Shown here: piece after piece, positions 39,972 through 48,580 of the stretch
Position numbering within the stretch: position 1 is the first letter of the stretch
Layout of the letters: every line of letters begins with the position of its first letter
Assembly (NCBI GenBank): GCA_902558395.1
Contig: CACEDS010000003.1
Coordinates: 1 to 64,000, forward strand
Source: an uncultured SAR86 cluster bacterium
Lineage (GTDB): Bacteria > Pseudomonadota > Gammaproteobacteria > Magnimaribacterales > D2472
DNA: 64,000 bases
Reading direction: 5' to 3'
Translations under genes and position numbers: made by a program
Notes under the pieces: generated by a model
What the model saw: the letters and a program-made list of their open reading frames with translations, nothing else
The model's database searches: none
Told to the model about the DNA's origin: nothing

Positions 39972-41126
39972 ATGAAAGAAACCAAGTTACCTTTATTAAT
40001 TGGAATTGGCTCAAGGATAAGAAAATCACCTTATTTTGATTCAACAATCAATTATGGCGTTACTGGATTTACTGTATATAACAAGATGTATCTTCCATCA
40101 TCATATTCTGGGCCTGAAAGTGAATATAACAGTTTGATAAATGATGTTACTTTTGGTGATTTTGCTGCAGAGAGACAAGTTGAAGTTTCTGGTCCTGATG
40201 CTTATAACTTTATTAGATATATAAATCCAAGAAATTTATCCAAATGTGATATCGGTGATTGTAAATACATTGTTTTAACTGATAAAGATGGTGGGATTAT
40301 TAATGATGCATGTTTGCTAAGGCTTGAGCCAAATAAATTCTGGGTTTCTCCTGGAGATGGTGATGTCTTGCTTTGGCTACAGGGCATAGCAATTAATTCT
40401 GGTTTGGATGTAGATATTCATGAACCAGACGTCTCTCCTTTACAAATTAGTGGCCCAAAAGCTGGAAAATTAATTCAAAAACTATTTAATGGTATTCATG
40501 ATGATCTGGGTTATTACAAGGCCAGAGAGACATCTTTAAATAATATACCTATGGTCATTGCTCGAACTGGTTGGAGTGGTGAACTTAGTTATGAGCTATA
40601 TCTTCAGGACAGAAAAAAGGGTGATGAATTATTTGAAATAGTGCATGAAGCGGCAAAAGAGTTTAATGGAGCTGTTATTGCTCCAAATACAATAAGAACC
40701 ATTGAGGGAGGATTACTGTCCTACCAAAGTGATTTTGGTCGTGAGCATAATCCTTTTACAATTGGTTTGGATAGACTTGTAGACCTAGATCAAGACATTG
40801 ATTTTATTGGTAAAGAAGCTTTAAAGAAAATCAAATCGGAGGGTATCTCAGAAAAATTGGTTGGAGTAGAAATAGATGGCGATCCAATACAAAAGGTGCC
40901 TGAAAATTTTTGGCCAGTATTTGATGAGAATCATAAAAAAATTGGAAGGCTTTCTAGATGCTTTTTTTCGCCAAGACTTAAGAAAAATATTGGCCTCGCT
41001 ATCATTGATATTAATTTTGTTGAACCAGGCACACCTATAGTAATAGAGTCACCCAAAGCACATTTAAATGCACAAGTTCATGAATTACCATGGTTTCCTG
41101 CTGAAAAAAGTACTAATCTAGATTAA
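39972..41126 (+). CDS. GcvT-family aminomethyltransferase, DmdA-like (candidate dimethylsulfoniopropionate demethylase)
   Basis: RIRKSPYFDSTINYGVTGFTVYNKMYLP; VTFGDFAAERQVEVSGPDAYNFIRYINPRNLSKCDIGDCKYIVLTDKDGGIINDACLLRL; WVSPGDGDVLLWLQGIAINSGLDVDIHEPDVSPLQISGP; TIEGGLLSYQSDF. The Met at 39972 follows GGGGAG. Confidence 0.75.
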   Translation: MKETKLPLLIGIGSRIRKSPYFDSTINYGVTGFTVYNKMYLPSSYSGPESEYNSLINDVTFGDFAAERQVEVSGPDAYNFIRYINPRNLSKCDIGDCKYIVLTDKDGGIINDACLLRLEPNKFWVSPGDGDVLLWLQGIAINSGLDVDIHEPDVSPLQISGPKAGKLIQKLFNGIHDDLGYYKARETSLNNIPMVIARTGWSGELSYELYLQDRKKGDELFEIVHEAAKEFNGAVIAPNTIRTIEGGLLSYQSDFGREHNPFTIGLDRLVDLDQDIDFIGKEALKKIKSEGISEKLVGVEIDGDPIQKVPENFWPVFDENHKKIGRLSRCFFSPRLKKNIGLAIIDINFVEPGTPIVIESPKAHLNAQVHELPWFPAEKSTNLD

Positions 41127-41656
41127 TGAAAAATTTATACTTATTAGTATTGCTTATATTTGGAAATAATACCTTTTCTATGATTATTGATAATTTAGAT
41201 GACAAAAGAGCTAATTGGAGCGCCATTTCTGATAATGTGATGGGTGGAATATCTGAAGTTAATTTTTATGAGGTCGAAGAGGGCGAAGAAAAATTTTATA
41301 GACTTGAAGGGACTGTTAGCACAGCAAATAATGGCGGCTTTATCCAATCTGTTATTCGCTTTCCATTCAATGCAGAAGAATACAATGGAATTAAGATTAA
41401 AGTCAGAGGTACAAATGACGCCTATTACGTTTGGATAAGAACACCATCAAGCAGATTTCCTTGGGATAGATATATTGCATCATTCACTCCAGGAGATAAA
41501 TGGTCAACTGTTGAAATCCCATTTTCTGCATTTAAGAAATCGAATTTCTACATGCCAAAGAAGATGAATATTTCAAAAATAAGAACAATTGCTTTTGCAG
41601 CATACGGTAAAGATTTTCAAGCTGAGCTTGATTTGGCTCAAATAGAGCTTTACTAA
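41126..41656 (+). CDS. CIA30/NDUFAF1-family protein with signal peptide
   Basis: MIIDNLDDKRANWSAISDNVMGGISEVNF; NNGGFIQSVIRF; YNGIKIKVRGTNDAYYVWIRT; IAFAAYGKDFQAELDLAQIEL. Confidence 0.85.
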   Translation: MKNLYLLVLLIFGNNTFSMIIDNLDDKRANWSAISDNVMGGISEVNFYEVEEGEEKFYRLEGTVSTANNGGFIQSVIRFPFNAEEYNGIKIKVRGTNDAYYVWIRTPSSRFPWDRYIASFTPGDKWSTVEIPFSAFKKSNFYMPKKMNISKIRTIAFAAYGKDFQAELDLAQIELY

Positions 41657-41657
41657 T

Positions 41658-42113
41658 ATGTTTTCTGACCAAGACAGGTCATTTATGGAGATGGCATTAG
41701 ATGAGGCTCAGCTATCATTTAATGATAATGAAGTACCCGTTGGTGCAATCATTGTTAAAGATAATGAAGTAATTGGCTCTGGTCATAATCAGGTTATATA
41801 CACTAATAACGTAACTTCGCATGCTGAAATAAATGCAATTATTGATGCTTCAAAAAATACAAATAATTACAGACTTAATAATGCAAAAATGTACGTAACT
41901 TTAGAGCCATGTCATATGTGTGCGAAAGCAATTATTGATGCAAGAATTGATAAGGTTATTTTTGCCGCTCCTGAGCCTAAGACTGGGAGTATTATTTCAA
42001 TTGACAACATATATGAAAGAATTAAGTTCAATCATAAAACATCGTATAAATTTGGCTTGTTACAGAACGAAAGCTCAAACTTATTAAAGAAATTTTTCAA
42101 AACTAAAAGATAG
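41658..42113 (+). CDS. tadA: tRNA-specific adenosine deaminase
   Basis: FMEMALDEAQLSFNDNEVPVGAIIVKD, SHAEINAI, MYVTLEPCHMCAKAIIDARIDKVIFAAPEPKTGSI. Confidence 0.95.
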   Translation: MFSDQDRSFMEMALDEAQLSFNDNEVPVGAIIVKDNEVIGSGHNQVIYTNNVTSHAEINAIIDASKNTNNYRLNNAKMYVTLEPCHMCAKAIIDARIDKVIFAAPEPKTGSIISIDNIYERIKFNHKTSYKFGLLQNESSNLLKKFFKTKR

Positions 42114-42557
42114 CTAAGTAAGAATTTTTTCCATTCTTGTATGAGGTATTTTTATATCAGATTCATATGGCTCTATTTCAATATAGCCCAGTGATTTGTA
42201 GAAATCTAAGGCAATATTTCTTGCATTTAATGTGACATATTTTGCTCCCAGTGTTTTAGCTTTATCCTCCAATTTATTAACCATAGACGTTCCAACCCCC
42301 ATTCTCCTAACACCATCAGACACACCCATATATCTTATTTGTGCCTCATATTCATTATTCATGTGAACTCTACCGCAAGCTAAAATTTTTTTAGATATAG
42401 TAATTGCCATAAAATGGTAACTAGAATCTTCGAGGTTATCTTTTAAGGGTATATGCGACATCTTGAGTGGTTTTCTCAATACCTCCCATCTAAAATCATC
42501 ATATTTTTTCCATTCTGCTTCAGTTTTTGGGGATCTGATTTCAATTTGATCCATCAT
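42114..42557 (-). CDS. GNAT-family N-acetyltransferase
   Basis: AQIRYMGVSDGVRRMGVGTSMVNKLEDKAKTLGAKYVTLNARNIALDFYKSLGYIEI. Confidence 0.92.
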   Translation of the reverse strand: MMDQIEIRSPKTEAEWKKYDDFRWEVLRKPLKMSHIPLKDNLEDSSYHFMAITISKKILACGRVHMNNEYEAQIRYMGVSDGVRRMGVGTSMVNKLEDKAKTLGAKYVTLNARNIALDFYKSLGYIEIEPYESDIKIPHTRMEKILT

Positions 42558-42565
42558 TAAGAGAA

Positions 42566-43378
42566 TTAAATATCTAAATCAACCCAGACAGGGCAGTGGT
42601 CTGATGGTTTCTCCATAGCTCTAGCATCATAGTCGATTCCAGTTCCAGATATCGCATGCGTTAAATTATTTGAAACCATAATATGATCAATTCTTAGACC
42701 TCTTTTTGGATTGTCATCAAACATTCTTGATCTGTAGTCAAACCATGAATAAATAGATGATTCATCAGGATTTTCTTTTCTCCATGAATCTGTGAAGCCT
42801 AGGTTTTTGATGCTATTCCACATTTCTCGCTCTTGAGGTTGAAAAGACGTCTTACCATCGCGAAGCCATCTTTTTACATTTTCCGCACCAATTCCAATAT
42901 CGGTATCCTCGGGGGCTACATTAAAATCACCCATAACAATTAAATTCTCTGTTGTTTTTTGCAGTTCTTTGATGTGCTTTTTTAAGTCATCATAATATTT
43001 AATTTTCTTTGGAAATTTTGTTTCATGATTGATATTTTCTCCTTGAGGGAAATAACCATTCATAATTATTATTTCAGAATCCTTTGTTGTAAACGTACAC
43101 TCTATAAACCTTTTTTGATCTTCTAGAGTATCTTTTTTAAAACCTTTTACCGTTTTGATAGGTTTTTCCTTGCTGAGAATAGCAACGCCATAATGACCTT
43201 TTTGACCCCAATATTCTGGATGATAACCAATTTCTTCAATCACATCTAAAGGAAAATCAGGATCATTTACTTTAGTTTCTTGCAGCCCAATTACATCAGG
43301 ATCAAGAGTGTCTCTTAAATGAATAAGTTGATGCGGGCGAGCTCTAATACTATTGATATTGAAAGATATAATTTTCAT
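42566..43378 (-). CDS. xthA: Exodeoxyribonuclease III
   Basis: MKIISFNINSIRARPHQL, DVIGLQETKVND, VMGDFNVAPEDTDIG, GLRIDHIMVS, SDHCPVW. Confidence 0.95.
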   Translation of the reverse strand: MKIISFNINSIRARPHQLIHLRDTLDPDVIGLQETKVNDPDFPLDVIEEIGYHPEYWGQKGHYGVAILSKEKPIKTVKGFKKDTLEDQKRFIECTFTTKDSEIIIMNGYFPQGENINHETKFPKKIKYYDDLKKHIKELQKTTENLIVMGDFNVAPEDTDIGIGAENVKRWLRDGKTSFQPQEREMWNSIKNLGFTDSWRKENPDESSIYSWFDYRSRMFDDNPKRGLRIDHIMVSNNLTHAISGTGIDYDARAMEKPSDHCPVWVDLDI

Positions 43379-43381
43379 AAT

Positions 43382-45451
43382 TTATCCTACTTTAGAAGCA
43401 AGCAATTTATTATCTAAGTTTAAATAATCATTAATGATATTAGTAGACTCTATTAATAAATAATCTCGTTTAAAATCAATATCGTTATTTGTGTTTTCAT
43501 TCTCTTTATTATTTTCATCCAGATCTTCATAGGTTAAAAATATTTCTAGACCAAGACCTTTCCTTCTTTTATTTTCTATTTGCAAAAGCCAATCCTTTCT
43601 GGCTTCTTTTTCAGATTTTCTAGTTTCTAAATTTAGACTAAGAAGTTTTTTATCTTTATTTAAGTAGTATCTATCTCTTACCTCTCCAAGATATTTTAGG
43701 TTTGGACTGGTAGTTAATCTTTGAGAATATAGATCTTTTATTTCAACAACTTTGTCAGCATCAAAGCTAAATTTCTTATGCCTATATGGTCTAACAGTGT
43801 CCCATTCTAATGCCGTTGGGTATGAACTTTCACCAACAGTTTCAATATCCCAGGTAGAAAGGAGTTCAATATCAGGTATCACGCCTTTATTTTGTGTGCT
43901 AGAACCATCAATACGGTAATACTTCGATTCTGTAATCTTAATCTGACCCTTTGAAATACTTTCTAGGCTCTGAACTGTTCCTTTACCAAATGTTCTTTGA
44001 CCAAGCACAATACCCCTTTGATAATCCTGGATTGCACCAGCAACTATCTCAGAGGCTGATGCTGAATAACGATTAACCAGAACTGCCATTGGTTTCTGCC
44101 ATGCTTGCTCAGCCTTGCTTGAACCATAAGGTTGAATATAGCCAGCCTTATGTTTAACTTGAACTGTTGGGCCAGAGGACACAAACAAGCCAACAATTTT
44201 ATTAGCTTCGATTAATGCACCTCCACCATTATTTCTGAGATCTAAAATAACAGCATCGACACCTTCGATATTAAAATTTTTAAGAATATCCTCTACGTCA
44301 TTACTACTACTTCTATAGTCTGAATCTCTATTTTGATAGGCATTAAAATCAATATAGAAAGAGGGTAAATCTATTATTCCAATCTTATTTCCTTCTTTAG
44401 TTTCTATGATTTTAGATTTAGCAGCTCTATCTTCAAGCTTTATCTCTTCTCTTGTTAAAGTCACTAATTTTCTAGTGCTATCTGCAGAATCAGAGGATAT
44501 GAACTCTATCTCAACTTGGGTTCCTGACTCACCTCTTATTAAATCTACAACTTCATCAATCCTCCAACCTACAACATCAACATATTCTTTATCTTCTGCA
44601 TCTATCTGTCTTATTCTTGTTATTTTATCTTCTGGTAATATTTCTCCAGACTTTTCAGCTGGACCACCAGGTACCAGGCTGACAATTTTTGTGTAGTCAT
44701 CATCGGCACCTAATAGAGCACCAATACCCTCTAACTTAAGACTCATATTCATATCAAAATCTTCTGCTGATCTTGGAGATAAATATGATGAATGTGGGTC
44801 AAATTGATTACTAAGAGTATTTATAGCTATTGAAAAAATATCTTCTTCTTTTTGTTGCTGGATTCTTCTAATTCTATTTTTATATCTTTTTAGTAAAACT
44901 TTATTTGGCTCATCAGACAATGTTTCTGACATTAATGCCACAAGCAAATCATTTTTCGTCTCATTTCTCCATATATTTTTTAGAAGAGCTTCAGATGCAG
45001 GCCATTGGTTGTCTTCATAGTAAATATCTATAAATTCATCTTTTGTAAAATCAAATGAATCTTTTTCAATAAGTTTTATTTGAAATTCAGAAAAGTCTAC
45101 AAGTCTTTCAAAATATAAATTAATTATTAGGTATGCCAGATCTATATCAAAAGATTTTCCTGAATATTGACTTGATTCTTCTTTAAAGTTTTTTATTTCT
45201 GATTCAAGAAAATATAATTTATTTTCATCAAGCCTTTCAATTAATGCACCTATATATTTATTATTAAAGTCATCTTTAACAAAATTCTTTATGTAGTGTT
45301 CTTTTTTTAACTTCTTAAAAACTTCTTTGCTGAGATTAATTTTTTCATCAGTAAGATTAGTAGATATATATTCTTGTGGTTCATAAGTTGAGTTGCCACA
45401 TGAGATTAGGACGACACATACGAAAGACCAAACGAGTTTATTTTTAATCAC
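43382..45451 (-). CDS. prc: C-terminal processing (tail-specific) protease, S41 family, with lipoprotein-like signal
   Basis: SFVCVVLISCGN (lipobox-like); PDZ region; VDAVILDLRNNGGGALIEANKIVGLFV; AVLVNRYSASASEIVAGAIQDYQRGIVLGQRTFGKGTVQ. Confidence 0.93.
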   Translation of the reverse strand: MIKNKLVWSFVCVVLISCGNSTYEPQEYISTNLTDEKINLSKEVFKKLKKEHYIKNFVKDDFNNKYIGALIERLDENKLYFLESEIKNFKEESSQYSGKSFDIDLAYLIINLYFERLVDFSEFQIKLIEKDSFDFTKDEFIDIYYEDNQWPASEALLKNIWRNETKNDLLVALMSETLSDEPNKVLLKRYKNRIRRIQQQKEEDIFSIAINTLSNQFDPHSSYLSPRSAEDFDMNMSLKLEGIGALLGADDDYTKIVSLVPGGPAEKSGEILPEDKITRIRQIDAEDKEYVDVVGWRIDEVVDLIRGESGTQVEIEFISSDSADSTRKLVTLTREEIKLEDRAAKSKIIETKEGNKIGIIDLPSFYIDFNAYQNRDSDYRSSSNDVEDILKNFNIEGVDAVILDLRNNGGGALIEANKIVGLFVSSGPTVQVKHKAGYIQPYGSSKAEQAWQKPMAVLVNRYSASASEIVAGAIQDYQRGIVLGQRTFGKGTVQSLESISKGQIKITESKYYRIDGSSTQNKGVIPDIELLSTWDIETVGESSYPTALEWDTVRPYRHKKFSFDADKVVEIKDLYSQRLTTSPNLKYLGEVRDRYYLNKDKKLLSLNLETRKSEKEARKDWLLQIENKRRKGLGLEIFLTYEDLDENNKENENTNNDIDFKRDYLLIESTNIINDYLNLDNKLLASKVG

Positions 45452-45454
45452 AAG

Positions 45455-46543
45455 TTATAAATTTTGTATTTTTGCAGCTTCTTCTCTAATAGTTTCAGGA
45501 GAACCTAGGTTTTGTCTATTTACTCCAATTCTTTTGAACCAATAATGAATACCCATCAAATCAGTAAAACCCATGCCACCATGAACTTCTGTAGCTTTTT
45601 TGCTTATAACTTTAGAGACTTCCGAAACATGTGATTTTGCATGACAAGCCATCAGTCTTGATTCATCAGGAATATTATCAAAACAATGAGCAGCATGCCA
45701 TACCAATGAGTAACAAGGTTCTAAATCAGATGCCATTTCTGCACACATATGTTTTACTGCTTGAAAAGAACCTATAGCACGACCAAACTGTTTCCTTTCC
45801 TTTGAATATGCAACAGCTTTTCTAATTAGCGCTTCAGATGCTCCTAATGAATCAGCAGCTAATATAATTCTTCCAGCATCGATAGATTTTTTTAATGGCT
45901 CAATATCAGTAATTGAATTTTCAAGAACATCAATTGAAGCATTTTTAAAAATAACCTCCGAGTAGCTTCTAGTTTTATCTACTGTTGTAAGTTTTATAAT
46001 TTCAATATTTTTGTCACTTGTGTCTACAACACCAATTACTCCATTTTCATCTGCCAATAAGAGATGGGATACATCATCAGCATCCAAAACAAAGATTGAT
46101 TTCCCATTGATTTTATTATCTTTAAAAATAAATCCAAAATCATTTCTAGCCGAAATAGACTCTGAAAAACCAACTCCGAACTTATACTTATTTTCTAAAA
46201 TTCCCTTGAGATATTTCTCTTTTTGTTCTGTGTTCCCACCATTTATTAAAGCTATTGGAGCCATCACGTAAGAACTTAGGAAAGAAAATGGTGCTATATT
46301 CTCACCTAGGCTTTGAGATACTGCTGTGGCAAAAAGTAAGTCCAGTCCAAGACCTCCATACTCTTCTGGAATCAACAAAGAGTTAATACCAAGATTAACT
46401 AATCCATTTTTAATATTATTTTTTAAGTCGTGTTCATCATCTTCTATGATTTTTTTTATAATATCTAAAGGAGCATGGTCTTGTAAAAATTTACTTACGT
46501 TATCTTTAAAAAATTCTTGATCTTCTGATAAACCAAAATACAT
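45455..46543 (-). CDS. Acyl-CoA dehydrogenase
   Basis: MYFGLSEDQEFFKDNVSKFLQ; LLIPEEYGGLGLDLLFA; YSKERKQFGRAIGSFQAVKHMCAEMASDLE; VHGGMGFTDLMGIHYWFKR. The start is moved from 46597 to 46543. Confidence 0.92.
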   Translation of the reverse strand: MYFGLSEDQEFFKDNVSKFLQDHAPLDIIKKIIEDDEHDLKNNIKNGLVNLGINSLLIPEEYGGLGLDLLFATAVSQSLGENIAPFSFLSSYVMAPIALINGGNTEQKEKYLKGILENKYKFGVGFSESISARNDFGFIFKDNKINGKSIFVLDADDVSHLLLADENGVIGVVDTSDKNIEIIKLTTVDKTRSYSEVIFKNASIDVLENSITDIEPLKKSIDAGRIILAADSLGASEALIRKAVAYSKERKQFGRAIGSFQAVKHMCAEMASDLEPCYSLVWHAAHCFDNIPDESRLMACHAKSHVSEVSKVISKKATEVHGGMGFTDLMGIHYWFKRIGVNRQNLGSPETIREEAAKIQNL

Positions 46544-46544
46544 T

Positions 46545-47768
46545 TTATACCTCCTGAACCTTTGGCTCACGAGGCATACCCAAACCCCTCTCTGCAATTA
46601 TATTTTTTTGAATTTGACTTGTACCTCCTCCAATTATTAAACCAAGATAGTACATATATAAGAATTGCCACGAGCCTTTATCTCTCAGATGAGGACTGCT
46701 TTCATACAAAGTTCCAATCTCACCCATAACGTCAACAGCAAAACCTTCTAATTCATGTCGGAGCTCAGTTCCATAATACTTTTGAATCATTCCAGCCATT
46801 TTGACATCTTGCCCAGGATTAAGTTTTGCAGACAATACTCTCAACGAGTTTGACTGAAAGGCCATGACTTTTGCCTGTAAAGTCATTAACTTATCTCTAT
46901 AGACAGGAATATCAATTAATTTCTTGCCATTAATGGTCTCCTTTTTCATGATATTGATGAGAGAATTAACCCTATTCATAGTTGCATTAGGATTGGTTAA
47001 TGAACCTCTTTCATGAGTAAGTGTTGCATTAGCTACTGCCCAGCCTTCACCTCTTTTTCCAACAATATTTGCTTCAGGTATCGTCACATTTGTAAAAAAA
47101 ACTTCGTTAAAGCCAGCTTTTAAGGTCATGTCCACTAAGGGCCTAATTTCTATGCCAGGCGTTTCCATTGGAATTAATAAATAACTTATACCAGCATGTT
47201 TTTTTGCCTCTGGTTCCGTTCTCACCAGGCAGAACATCATTTGTGAATATTGAGCAGTGCTAGTCCATATTTTTTGACCATTTATAACCCAATTACCATC
47301 TACTAATTCTCCTTTTGTTTGAAGACTGGCCAAGTCACTTCCAGCATTAGGTTCAGAGTATCCCTGACACCATATAATTTCTCCCAGTAATGTTTTTTCA
47401 ATATATTGTTTTTTTTGTTGTTCAGTGCCCAGTTCAAGAAGAGTTGGAACAAGCATATCTATGCCTTGACCACTCATAGGAGAGGGCACTCCATGATTAG
47501 AAAATTCAGTGGCAATAATTCTATTTTTAATAACGTCACTTTCACCACCATAACCACCATATTCTTTGGGTATAGAACGCGCAAAGTAACCCTCTTTAAT
47601 TAAAATTGATTGCCATTCAGTTCTAGTAATTTTTTTTCCACCAACTTTAGTTATTGGAGTCAATGGTGATTTTGCTTCATCAACAAAGTGAACACCTTCC
47701 CATTTTTTACAAAAGCTTATAACTTCTTTTTTAAAATTTTTATATTCAGGCCCGTAATTAAGATTCAT
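46545..47768 (-). CDS. Acyl-CoA dehydrogenase
   Basis: FARSIPKEYGGYGGE; WCQGYSEPNAGSDLASLQTKGEL; NGQKIWTSTAQYSQMMFCLVRT; GTSQIQKNIIAERGLGMPREP. Confidence 0.94.
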   Translation of the reverse strand: MNLNYGPEYKNFKKEVISFCKKWEGVHFVDEAKSPLTPITKVGGKKITRTEWQSILIKEGYFARSIPKEYGGYGGESDVIKNRIIATEFSNHGVPSPMSGQGIDMLVPTLLELGTEQQKKQYIEKTLLGEIIWCQGYSEPNAGSDLASLQTKGELVDGNWVINGQKIWTSTAQYSQMMFCLVRTEPEAKKHAGISYLLIPMETPGIEIRPLVDMTLKAGFNEVFFTNVTIPEANIVGKRGEGWAVANATLTHERGSLTNPNATMNRVNSLINIMKKETINGKKLIDIPVYRDKLMTLQAKVMAFQSNSLRVLSAKLNPGQDVKMAGMIQKYYGTELRHELEGFAVDVMGEIGTLYESSPHLRDKGSWQFLYMYYLGLIIGGGTSQIQKNIIAERGLGMPREPKVQEV

Positions 47769-47788
47769 GTTTTATTCTCATAGATTAT

Positions 47789-48580
47789 TTAGTCCCATTT
47801 AGGATCTCTTTTTTCTAAAAAAGCAGAAATACCTTCTTTAGCATCGTCACTTTTAAAACATTCTGCAATTTGTGTTTGAAGGTAGGGTAAAGCTTCATCA
47901 AAACTCATATTATCCTGATGTGCATATGCTTTTAGTCCTATTTGCATAGTGCCAGGTGCAAGTCCAGAAAGTTCTTTAGCTAAATTATCAACATACTCAT
48001 CAAGTTGATCCCTCTCCACTGATTTATTAATTAATCCCCATTCCTCAGCTTTAGAGGCATCTATATAATTACCCCTCATAATAAAATCTAACCCAGCTCT
48101 TTTTGGCATAACCCTAAATAAACCAGCCATAACCATAAACGGCCATAATCCTCTCTTAATCTCAGGTGCTGAAAATTTTGCATCCTTCACTGCAATTGCA
48201 TGAGTAGCATTCGCGACCATTAAAAGAGCTCCAGCTAGAACAGATCCTTGAATTTTGCATATTACAGGCTTATACAAATGCCTAATCGACAGGCTTAAAT
48301 CATCGTGATTTTCTAATTTTGGAACATTGGATTCAGATTTTGAATTACTTAAGTCTGCACCAGCACAAAAAATATCCCCTTCAGCATCTATTACAACAAC
48401 TCTAATTTTTCTCTCTTGTTTTGCATACGCCAAAGCATAATTAACTTCATTCATCATTACAGTATTGATAGCATTCTTCTTATCAGGCCTATTTAGGGTG
48501 ATTGTCAAAATATTATCTTTAATAATAACTTTGGTTGCTTCAAAAATAAGACCATCCAAAGAAAGTTTCTTATTGCTCAT
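47789..48580 (-). CDS. Enoyl-CoA hydratase/isomerase (AtuE-like by context)
   Basis: ITLNRPDKKNAINTVMMNEV; VVVIDAEGDIFCAGADLS; KPVICKIQGSVLAGALLMVANATHAIAVKDAKFSAPEIKRGLWPFM. Confidence 0.92.
   Translation of the reverse strand: MSNKKLSLDGLIFEATKVIIKDNILTITLNRPDKKNAINTVMMNEVNYALAYAKQERKIRVVVIDAEGDIFCAGADLSNSKSESNVPKLENHDDLSLSIRHLYKPVICKIQGSVLAGALLMVANATHAIAVKDAKFSAPEIKRGLWPFMVMAGLFRVMPKRAGLDFIMRGNYIDASKAEEWGLINKSVERDQLDEYVDNLAKELSGLAPGTMQIGLKAYAHQDNMSFDEALPYLQTQIAECFKSDDAKEGISAFLEKRDPKWD

Noticed and set aside
44406-44696. 96-aa plus-strand ORF inside prc
   Set aside because: Antisense to the PDZ region of prc; Ser/Leu-rich shadow ORF.
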